The notes under the pieces were generated by a model. It was not told the DNA's origin, made no database searches, and saw only the letters and a program-made list of their open reading frames with translations. From Vibrio qingdaonensis (GTDB taxonomy: Bacteria > Pseudomonadota > Gammaproteobacteria > Enterobacterales > Vibrionaceae): a DNA stretch of 64,000 nt. Shown here piece by piece: positions 54,389-62,062 of this stretch (position 1 is its first letter; each line of letters begins with the position of its first letter). The position numbers and the translations under genes were made by a program. The stretch spans positions 62,001-126,000 of the forward strand of contig NZ_JAKRRY010000008.1 of the NCBI RefSeq assembly GCF_026191675.1. The letters run 5' to 3'.

Positions 54389-56575
54389 TTAAGATGCTGA
54401 TACCGATTTCGTTTGTTGCGCTTTACTGTTTTGAGCTTTTGTGTCTGGAAACTTAAGGCTTTGAGCTTTACGTTTCTCCGCTTTAAATACGCGATTACTG
54501 TGTATAAAAATCAAGGCAAATACACCGCATGCAATCACACGAACGAGGATAGGAAGATCATGCCAAACTAAGCAAACACCTACCACTACAAGTACGACTC
54601 TCAGTAGTACCGTTAACGGGCCTTCGAGGTAGCCTTCAATTGCACCGATTAACGCATAAGTCCCTATGATGGCGAAGAACCCAACACTCACTACCGACAT
54701 CACATCCCAGCTAACCAAACCTGTGTACGCGATAAGTAAAGGAACGAGATATAAACCTTTAGCAATTTTCCATGCGGTTAAGCCCGTTCGCATCGGGGGC
54801 GTTTTTGCGATTGTCGCAGCCGCAAAAGCGGTCAAACACACTGGCGGGGTCACATTGCTATCTTGAGAAAGCCAGAATATGATCAAATGCGCCGCAAGTA
54901 ATGCTAACCCAACCGCTTCCATTCCAATACTTTGCTCTAATAAGGTTTCCACAAAATCTGCGGGAACTAACGCAACCAACTCTTTCGCCGTTTCCAATGG
55001 CATCGGCGCATTGAGTAAATGTAAACGCTCTGGCGCCGCCAACATAAATATGGCCTTCGCTTGCTCGGGCAATTGTCCCGACACCATCAGTTCAAACAAT
55101 TGATTTTCTGCAATCAGTTTATATAACGCGGGTGCAGACAAGGTACCAAGCACAATATACGCTGCCGTCACGGGAAGCCCCATGCCAAGCACTAAAGATG
55201 CGAGTGCTATCAAGACCAGCATGACCAACAAATTACCACTGGCCCAACCGTCTATCATCAAAGAAAAAGTATTGCCGATACCAGTGGTACTGATCACATT
55301 GATTACCAGTCCAATACCCACCAGCAATATCGCCGTGGTCGCCATATTCTTAGCGCCTTGTGACAGCGCTTCGACGATCGCTTTCGGCCCCATTTTATGA
55401 TCTTTAGAAAACCACGACGCTACGACTACGGAAAGAATTGAGATGCCCGCAGCATAGGTTGGTGTAAAACCTTGCACCAGCAATGTCACCAGAACGGCGA
55501 GTGGAATCAGATTGTGCCAGCCTGATATCAACACTTTCCATAAAGGCACTTCGCTCGTGGTAATCTTTTGAACGCCACTACGTTTGGCTTCTATCCGAAC
55601 AAAGAACGCAACGGATAAAAAGTAGATCAACGCCGGAACAAAAGAGACGGCGATAATATCGACGTAAGGGATTTGAGTATAAGACGCCATGATAAACGCA
55701 CCCGCCCCCATGACCGGTGGCATCAGTTGTCCGCCAGTCGATGCGGCGGCCTCTACTCCCGCCGCAAATCGAGATGGAAACCCCGCTTTTTGCATTAACG
55801 GGATACTAATTACCCCCGTCGACACCGTGTTAGCGACACTTGACCCTGAAACCGAACCCATTAGTCCTGAGCCAATCACCGCTATAAACCCAGGCCCACC
55901 TATGATTTTTCCGGCGGCGGCACGAGCGACGTTGATAATGTAGTCACCCACACCAGAACGAACTAAAAACGCCCCAAATAAAATAAACATGAATACGAAC
56001 GTCCAGCTAATACGCGAGATTGCGCCAAACATTCCTTCAGACGAATAGAAACTCCGATATAACAAGGTTTCCATACTCAAGCCGGGGAAATGAAAAATAC
56101 CGCTTGCCCATTGCCCCCACAGCACAACGTAACTTAGACAAACGACAATGAGAATGGGAATAAACCATCCCATCGTCCGACGTATCAGTTCAATTACGAT
56201 AACAATCGCTAGAATGGCAAATACCCAATCGCTGGTGACAAATTTAACGCCACGCTCGTAAAGTGCATCTTCGGCATAAGGGATATACAACAAACATGCA
56301 ATGGCAGCCAGCGCGATAAAGACATCAACCACAAGCGCTGCTTTACTGGACTTCAGTGATACATGAGCAGGATACCAAAGGCTGCATATCACAGCGAACC
56401 CAGCGAAGTGCGTGGCAGAAATCCAAAGCTCCGGTAACGTTGATAGCGTATTAAACCAAATATGAAGCAAAGACAGCACGACACCAAACACCGTGATCGT
56501 GGTCGTTACCCACGGAAAATCACTGCGGGTCGGCAACTCAAATTTTTGCAATTCCTTTTGAACGGTGTCGCTCAT
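54389..56575 (-). CDS. TRAP transporter fused permease (DctQ-DctM type, TAXI system)
   Basis: 728 residues. An N-terminal small (Q-like) segment of four to five helices is fused to the large M subunit. Conserved M features: MEAAASTGGQLMPPVMGAGAF-like stretch (here EAAASTGGQLMPPVMGAGAF), LGMGLPVTAAYIVLG and SNVTPPVCLTAFAAATIA. Fused permeases pair with TAXI-type binding proteins, and such a gene is upstream. Sodium-driven uptake into the cytoplasm. GGAG 6 nt upstream of the ATG. Confidence 0.93.
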   Translation of the reverse strand: MSDTVQKELQKFELPTRSDFPWVTTTITVFGVVLSLLHIWFNTLSTLPELWISATHFAGFAVICSLWYPAHVSLKSSKAALVVDVFIALAAIACLLYIPYAEDALYERGVKFVTSDWVFAILAIVIVIELIRRTMGWFIPILIVVCLSYVVLWGQWASGIFHFPGLSMETLLYRSFYSSEGMFGAISRISWTFVFMFILFGAFLVRSGVGDYIINVARAAAGKIIGGPGFIAVIGSGLMGSVSGSSVANTVSTGVISIPLMQKAGFPSRFAAGVEAAASTGGQLMPPVMGAGAFIMASYTQIPYVDIIAVSFVPALIYFLSVAFFVRIEAKRSGVQKITTSEVPLWKVLISGWHNLIPLAVLVTLLVQGFTPTYAAGISILSVVVASWFSKDHKMGPKAIVEALSQGAKNMATTAILLVGIGLVINVISTTGIGNTFSLMIDGWASGNLLVMLVLIALASLVLGMGLPVTAAYIVLGTLSAPALYKLIAENQLFELMVSGQLPEQAKAIFMLAAPERLHLLNAPMPLETAKELVALVPADFVETLLEQSIGMEAVGLALLAAHLIIFWLSQDSNVTPPVCLTAFAAATIAKTPPMRTGLTAWKIAKGLYLVPLLIAYTGLVSWDVMSVVSVGFFAIIGTYALIGAIEGYLEGPLTVLLRVVLVVVGVCLVWHDLPILVRVIACGVFALIFIHSNRVFKAEKRKAQSLKFPDTKAQNSKAQQTKSVSAS

Positions 56576-56738
56576 GACATACTCCAGCCTATTGGCTTCT
56601 GTTCCTAACTATCCACATATTTAAAGTGACGTATTTAAGGAATGCCTCCATCGAACGCGAAGGCATTGTCGCGCCATTAGCTGGTAAGAAACTGCACTAC
56701 TGGCCAAACGCCTGTAGCCGATGATTGCTCCGTCCAAC

Positions 56739-56763
56739 TAACAGCGCATTTTGCACGCTGTTA
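56739..56763. repeat. Intercistronic hairpin between TAXI binding protein and permease
   Basis: TAACAGCG / CGCTGTTA arms with a 9-nt loop, no T-run. In binding-protein operons such hairpins often protect the 3' end of the highly expressed first gene's message; here that is inference. Confidence 0.6.
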
Positions 56764-56768
56764 ACTTA

Positions 56769-57782
56769 CTATTTAGCAATCAGGTGAGATGGGATTTCTA
56801 AACCCACCTCTTTATAGTAACGAGCGGCGCCTGGGTGAAGTGGAACCGGTAAACCAGCAATGGCTTTTTCAAGCGCCATGGCTTTTGTCGCTTTATGAAT
56901 ACCTTGCAAAAATGCCAAATTTTCATAGATAGCTTTGGTTAGCTCATAAACATCATCATCAGAAATGTCGTCTCTTACTGCCAAAAAGTTAGGCTGAGCG
57001 ATCGTCGTAATTGGTTTGTCTAAACCGGGATAGGTATTGGCTGGAATATCGTATTTAGTCCAAAGGTTGAACCCCCCATTTGCCTCTTTAATTTGTTCAT
57101 CGGTAAAAGACAAAATAGAAATATCATTACCAAGGGCAGCAAATGCTTGAGTGACCGCGCCCACCGGCACCCCTGCTGGTGTGTTCATCCCGTCAATCGT
57201 GCCATTTTGTAGAGCACTCGCGCTACCGCCGTAGCCCATAAACGCAAGATTAAATGAGTCAGGATCCACCTTTAACCCTTTCATAATTTGTCGACCCGAG
57301 TTTTCAGTTCCTGAATTCTTTTTACCAATAGAGAACTTCTTATCAACCAGATTATTTAAGTCAGACACGGTACCGGTTTCCGCTAGCTCAGTACGAACGA
57401 TAAAGTGCTCGACGTTTTGCCACAGCATAGACACTGAGCGTAACTGCTCTTGACGACCACTCTTTGCATATGGACCTTCACCAGACCACGCCCACGCGCC
57501 GTATAGACCTTGCAATATGGCAAACTGAGCTTCATTTTCATTCAAAAGCTTGACGTTTTCGCCTGATCCCGCAGAACTAATCGCCGATAGAGAAAAATGG
57601 TATTTGGGTGCTAGCTTGACCTTGCTCAACGTGGCCAGCGCCACACCTACGGGGTAATACGTTCCCCCCGTAGACGCCGTTGACAAAATATAGCTTCGCT
57701 CTTGTGCGATAGCGGCATTCGTGACCAGTCCAAAAGAAGTCAGGGCGATGACTAACGCTTTAGCTACTCTATTTTTGTTCAT
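56769..57782 (-). CDS. TAXI-family TRAP transporter substrate-binding protein
   Basis: 337 residues. Signal peptide to about residue 26 (SFGLVTNAAIA), then YILSTASTGGTYYPVGVALA, the TAXI ligand-binding start. Further family features: SAISSAGSGENVKLLNENEAQFAILQG and the C-terminal PLHPGAARYYKEVG. Delivers substrate to the fused permease downstream. The promoter is a good sigma-54 match 55 bp upstream, so expression should depend on the DctD-like regulator. Confidence 0.93.
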   Translation of the reverse strand: MNKNRVAKALVIALTSFGLVTNAAIAQERSYILSTASTGGTYYPVGVALATLSKVKLAPKYHFSLSAISSAGSGENVKLLNENEAQFAILQGLYGAWAWSGEGPYAKSGRQEQLRSVSMLWQNVEHFIVRTELAETGTVSDLNNLVDKKFSIGKKNSGTENSGRQIMKGLKVDPDSFNLAFMGYGGSASALQNGTIDGMNTPAGVPVGAVTQAFAALGNDISILSFTDEQIKEANGGFNLWTKYDIPANTYPGLDKPITTIAQPNFLAVRDDISDDDVYELTKAIYENLAFLQGIHKATKAMALEKAIAGLPVPLHPGAARYYKEVGLEIPSHLIAK

Positions 57783-57836
57783 TGTTACACTCCATGTTAT
57801 TTGGCGTTACGTACTTGTTATCAATCAATCTTCTAT

Positions 57837-57852
57837 AGCAAATGCGATGCCA
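57837..57852 (-). promoter_or_regulatory. Sigma-54 promoter of the TAXI-TRAP-lhgO operon
   Basis: Minus strand TGGCAT-CGCAT-TTGCT, against the consensus TGGCAC-N5-TTGCW; GG and GC elements have exact spacing. Lies about 55 bp before the start of the binding-protein gene. Confidence 0.85.
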
Positions 57853-57902
57853 AAATATAACCAATTGATACATAACAACATTACTGGAAAACAATGATAA
57901 AA

Positions 57903-57920
57903 TGAGCAAATTATTGCTCA
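57903..57920. promoter_or_regulatory. Upstream activator palindrome 1
   Basis: TGAGCAAATTATTGCTCA, 7-bp arms around a 4-nt centre, about 50 bp upstream of the -24 element; likely DctD-like enhancer site. Confidence 0.75.
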
Positions 57921-57936
57921 AATGAGCCACGACACA

Positions 57937-57954
57937 TGAGCAAGTTTTTGCTTA
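57937..57954. promoter_or_regulatory. Upstream activator palindrome 2
   Basis: TGAGCAAGTTTTTGCTTA, the same motif with one arm mismatch, 34 bp from site 1. A related sequence TAAGCAAGTTTTTGCC occurs at 58036-58051. Confidence 0.72.
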
Positions 57955-58117
57955 TCCAAACACCGAGAAAGTCGTGCGACAACGTCGACATGTTAAACGT
58001 TTGTGACTTCGAGGATGTTTTAGACGTAATCCCACTAAGCAAGTTTTTGCCGATAACATTACGTCATAGACTCGCCTCTCTAGATCACTTCACGACATGA
58101 GTTTGCAACTAGCTCTG

Positions 58118-58180
58118 CTTTCTACTTTCTGCTTTCTGCTTTCTGCTTTCTGCTTTCTGCTTTCTGCTTTCTGCTTTCTG
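58118..58180. repeat. 7-bp tandem repeat (CTTTCTG)
   Basis: Nine units, the first a variant (CTTTCTA) and eight perfect. Simple-sequence repeats of this kind change length by slippage; non-coding here. Confidence 0.95.
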
Positions 58181-58236
58181 CTCAAGAATAAAAACAATCA
58201 ATTCGCCAACTTTATCGATACAAATCTCGTTGCTTC

Positions 58237-58316
58237 GTTACTCTGTCGCTTGTTACTATGTCGCTTGTTCCTATGTTGCTTAGTTACTATGTCGCTTAGT
58301 TACTATGTCGCTTAGT
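58237..58316. repeat. 16-bp imperfect tandem repeat
   Basis: About five units of 15-16 bp around TTACTATGTCGCTTAG, ending just before the stop codon of the DctD-like gene (58321). Confidence 0.85.
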
Positions 58317-58320
58317 TGCG

Positions 58321-59670
58321 CTAGGTATAATCCCCTCGATTCAGACCCAGCTTTTGCATTTTTTGATTAAGCGTTCGCCTTGGAATATCTAATTCAAGCA
58401 TGACATCCGTGATACAACCATGATGGCGAGACAACGCCTCACTCAACACCTTTCTTTCGAAGTTATGCAATTGAATCGCGAGTGGTACACCGCTTTGTGT
58501 CATTTCGGTCGTAGAGCTAGGTCGCATCGTCAGAATTTCCATGACAGACACGCTATCATCAAGGGCAAAGCGCATTGCGGCGTTCCTCAATTCACGGACA
58601 TTACCAGGCCATGAATAACTCAATATTGCCTGTCGATCTGCATCGCTTAATGTGCTTGCGTCTTCGCGAGTATGGCGAATAAAGTGTTCAAACAAGATTA
58701 GGGCATCATCTTCCCGCTCTCGCAGAGGAGGAATGTGAATTTGAGCGACATTGAGGCGATAATATAAATCTTGTCGAAATTCGCTATTGTCACTCAAGTC
58801 CTCTTTTGCCGCGGCAATCACTCGTAGATCCGTACTGATCGTTTGATTCCCTCCTACCCGCTCAACGGTATTTTCCTGTATGCATCGCAGAACTTTCACT
58901 TGCATGGCGAGTGGCATACTCTCTATTTCATCAAAAAACAACGTCCCTTTATCAGCATATTCAAGCTTACCAATTCGTCTTTTACTCGCCCCCGTAAACG
59001 CGCCAGCTTCATGGCCGAACAACTCACTTTCAAATAGATTCTCAGGTACCGCGCCACAATTTATTGGTACAAATTCACGTTTACCGCGCGGACTCTCATT
59101 ATGCAAACTCGTGGCAACCAACTCCTTACCGCATCCCGTTTCACCATAAATAATGACATGAGTGTCAATGCGAGCCAGCTTGACCACCTGATCTCTCAGT
59201 TGCACCATTGCCGTACTTTGCCCTATTAACACTTGCTCAAGTCCGTTAACACTGGCCAAGTATTCTTGTCGATGTTGAGCTGACGCTTGTGCTCGATAAG
59301 AAATCACCGCCTCATTAACGCGTTGTGACAACCTTTCTGGCTGAAAGGGTTTTTCAATAAAATCAAACACACCTTGTTGCAAGGCACTTACCGCCATGTC
59401 GACATCGCCGTGCCCGGTAATTAAGATCATTGGGGTGTGAATATTGTTTGCCGTTAGGTCGGCGAGTATGGTCAACCCGTCTATATCGGGTAATCGGACA
59501 TCACTGACTATCGCATCGTAGTCGCCATTCAGAATCGCAGACTTACCCGCGCCCCCAGTGCTAAATGCTTCCACTTCGAAACCTGCGAGTTGTAACCACT
59601 GGCTTGTTGCTTGTCGAACAATGTCGTCATCTTCAATTAGTGCTACTCGCGCTGCATCGACGAAAACCAT
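58321..59670 (-). CDS. DctD-like sigma-54-dependent response regulator
   Basis: 449 residues. Receiver domain 1-120 with phospho-acceptor Asp in YDAIVSDVRLPDIDG (about 55). AAA+ domain with Walker A GETGCGKEL (about 176) and ESELFGHEAGAFTGASKRR, where GAFTGA contacts sigma-54. The C-terminal Fis-type HTH is CITDVMLELDIPRRTLNQKM. Normal length and order for NtrC-family DctD. Probably activates the TAXI operon through the palindromes at 57903-57954. Divergent from the sensor kinase gene. Confidence 0.92.
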   Translation of the reverse strand: MVFVDAARVALIEDDDIVRQATSQWLQLAGFEVEAFSTGGAGKSAILNGDYDAIVSDVRLPDIDGLTILADLTANNIHTPMILITGHGDVDMAVSALQQGVFDFIEKPFQPERLSQRVNEAVISYRAQASAQHRQEYLASVNGLEQVLIGQSTAMVQLRDQVVKLARIDTHVIIYGETGCGKELVATSLHNESPRGKREFVPINCGAVPENLFESELFGHEAGAFTGASKRRIGKLEYADKGTLFFDEIESMPLAMQVKVLRCIQENTVERVGGNQTISTDLRVIAAAKEDLSDNSEFRQDLYYRLNVAQIHIPPLREREDDALILFEHFIRHTREDASTLSDADRQAILSYSWPGNVRELRNAAMRFALDDSVSVMEILTMRPSSTTEMTQSGVPLAIQLHNFERKVLSEALSRHHGCITDVMLELDIPRRTLNQKMQKLGLNRGDYT

Positions 59671-59824
59671 AACCCATCACCTAAATAAATATTCTTTACC
59701 TACGTTAGGTAAATTTTCAATAGGATAAAAGGAGCTAAGTCGCACTTTTTGATCACAACTCTTTTACATCAATCAGAAACAGCGCAGTCTTTAAATAAAA
59801 CAAAATCAGTCTATTACAGGATAC

Positions 59825-61897
59825 ATGATGAGATATAAGTGGATAATTATTATCGTTGTCGTCATGTTGATCGGTGTGTTCTATGCAACGAGCCGAGAAG
59901 TATCACGGCAATGGCTTAGCAATCAAACCCAGACTCTTGTCCAAGAACGTTTGCTTGAATATATCGGTGAAGTAAGGCGGACATTGAAACGCTTTTATCA
60001 CCTTCCTTACCTAGTCACTAATAACCCTAGAACCATCGCATTAGTGGCTGGCGATTTAGATCTAAAACAAAGTGTTGAAGACGAACTATTCCAACTTGAT
60101 AAAGCCGCAAATACTGAAGGTTGGCTGATTCTGTCGGCCACAGGTGAAGCGCTTGCCTCGAGTTTAGTTGGAGAACGATTCAGCCGATCAGATAGGCAAG
60201 CCATCGCGCAACAGATTCACTCTCAAGGCGAAGGTGTATCGCTGGTGAGTAAAACCAAAGGTTCGACGCCGTTTTACTATTTGACTGCCCCGATTTTTAT
60301 TGGCTTAGACATAGAGGGCATAGCGGTAGTGCAAATTGATCTCAGTCTGTTAACCGAACAAATCATTACCAGCCGTGACGTCATCACCTTACAGAACCAG
60401 CAGGATCGGTTTTTTTTGTCTAGTAGCAGTCAATACAGTGCGGATTGGCTAAACGACTCATCCCATCACATTATGCAAAATACCGAGTTGCTGTATGACA
60501 ACACGCGTATTAAAACCTGGCAACTCACTGACTCAGAGAATATTTCCGCCGATAGTTACCTAGCCCACACTGTTAAACTTGACGACTTAAATTGGAAAAT
60601 TAGTTACCTAACGCCAATGAAACCAATGCTACAGACGATTAATGTTGTCGGTTGGAGCACCGTCACTTTACTGTTATTCGCCACTCTACTGATGATCATC
60701 TTCTTTCAACGCCATCAAAAGCAACAAAGTAAACAGCAGATTCAATCGATTTTGGAGGAGTCACAACAACGCCTTACCCAAATGATAAATAAAACACATG
60801 TTGGCTTAATGGTGATTGATGATCGCGGTTTTTTATTCGATGTAAACCCTATGGCAAAACGCCAATTCTGTCTTCCCGATAGACATAGCAAAGCGATACC
60901 TGCATGGGAATTATTTGATGCCGGTAACCCAAACTCTACTACGCTCAAATTACTAAAGAACCTAGCGATTCATAAAGAGCATACCGAACTAAGCGCGGTG
61001 GACACCATGGCAAAGCGAAGCGATGGCAGTCTTTTCCCTGTGCTTTTTTCATTAACCCTATTTCCATGGCATGGTCAGCCCTTTTTCCTTGCCACTGTCA
61101 TTGATATCAGTAAACGAAAAACGGCCGAGCACGCGCTACAGCAAGCGAACCAAGCGCTTGAGAAACGTGTTGAAGAACGTACCCAAGCCTTACAACAAGC
61201 GCAGCACGAGCTCGTTCAAGCAAGTAAAATGGCAGCATTGGGACGAATGTCGAGCGCAATCACTCATGAATTAAATCAACCCCTCACTGGGCTTCGTACG
61301 TTGCTTACTACCAATGAGCTTTTAATGGAGCGTAATGAATATGAAATGATGCGCGCTAACCACACGTTAATTCAAACGCTCATCGATCGTATGGCAAATA
61401 TGACTCGCCAGCTAAAAAGCTTTGCTTATAGTAAACCCGAGTTACTCAACCCTGTTTCATTAACTGAAGCACTCGAAGAGACACTGCGTATTTACCAGTC
61501 AAGATTATCCTCGATTGACATACGGGTTCGAGCGCCGGAAGTAATGCCAACCATTACAGGTGAAGAACAACGTCTTAGACAAGTGCTAGGTAACCTGATT
61601 TCAAATGCCATCGATGCGCTCAGCGATACTAAGGATCCTGTGCTCACCATCGCGATTAGCAAGGTGAACACCATGATAGAAATACGAATAATGGACAATG
61701 GATGCGGCGTACAGCCTTCTTCAATAGACGCTATTTTCGAGCCTTTTCACACCAGCAAGAAGATAGGTGACGGACTTGGGTTAGGGCTATCAATCACCGC
61801 TAACAATATGCGAGATATGAATGGGACCATCAGCGCTCATAATAATGCGCAACACGGCATGACGTTTACCCTATTGCTGCCGGAAGCTACCGTTTAA
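59825..61897 (+). CDS. DctB-like sensor histidine kinase
   Basis: 690 residues. TM1 about 5-23, a periplasmic double-PDC-like sensing domain to about 270, TM2 about 273-295 (VVGWSTVTLLLFATLLMIIF), a PAS domain about 310-430, a short coiled coil (ALEKRVEERTQALQQAQHEL), the His-containing H box SSAITHELNQPLTGL (His about 480) and an ATPase domain with NLISNAIDALSD and GLGLGLSIT. It phosphorylates the DctD-like partner in response to a C4/C5 dicarboxylate-type ligand. Ligand identity inferred from the adjacent TAXI-lhgO operon. Confidence 0.92.
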   Translation: MMRYKWIIIIVVVMLIGVFYATSREVSRQWLSNQTQTLVQERLLEYIGEVRRTLKRFYHLPYLVTNNPRTIALVAGDLDLKQSVEDELFQLDKAANTEGWLILSATGEALASSLVGERFSRSDRQAIAQQIHSQGEGVSLVSKTKGSTPFYYLTAPIFIGLDIEGIAVVQIDLSLLTEQIITSRDVITLQNQQDRFFLSSSSQYSADWLNDSSHHIMQNTELLYDNTRIKTWQLTDSENISADSYLAHTVKLDDLNWKISYLTPMKPMLQTINVVGWSTVTLLLFATLLMIIFFQRHQKQQSKQQIQSILEESQQRLTQMINKTHVGLMVIDDRGFLFDVNPMAKRQFCLPDRHSKAIPAWELFDAGNPNSTTLKLLKNLAIHKEHTELSAVDTMAKRSDGSLFPVLFSLTLFPWHGQPFFLATVIDISKRKTAEHALQQANQALEKRVEERTQALQQAQHELVQASKMAALGRMSSAITHELNQPLTGLRTLLTTNELLMERNEYEMMRANHTLIQTLIDRMANMTRQLKSFAYSKPELLNPVSLTEALEETLRIYQSRLSSIDIRVRAPEVMPTITGEEQRLRQVLGNLISNAIDALSDTKDPVLTIAISKVNTMIEIRIMDNGCGVQPSSIDAIFEPFHTSKKIGDGLGLGLSITANNMRDMNGTISAHNNAQHGMTFTLLLPEATV

Positions 61898-62062
61898 CGC
61901 CATTAAATGCGCCATGTTTAACGTCGAATTAATCGAGGGTCTACGCCCTACGCGCTCATAATGTGAACAACAACAAACTTTGAGGCGTAGAGCGCAAGAA
62001 TGATGTGAGTCAGATATGAAATAAGTACAGTTAGGATGGACAATAATAACAACGGAATGACC

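Larger units (their letters stand above)
57783..58320. other. Regulatory and repeat-rich region between the TAXI operon and dctD-like gene
   Basis: About 540 bp. It holds a sigma-54 promoter, at least two upstream palindromes, a 7-bp tandem repeat and a 16-bp tandem repeat. No credible gene; the plus-strand frame through the repeats is an artefact of a 7-bp period. Confidence 0.8.

Noticed and set aside
58097..58315. Frame encoding a repetitive Leu-Leu-Ser-Ala-Phe-Cys peptide
   Set aside because: The 7-bp repeat period shifts through all frames and produces an apparent peptide; no start signal.
58118..58316. Possible CRISPR-like array in the repeats near the regulator gene
   Set aside because: Units are directly adjacent with no unique spacers, and no cas genes are present.
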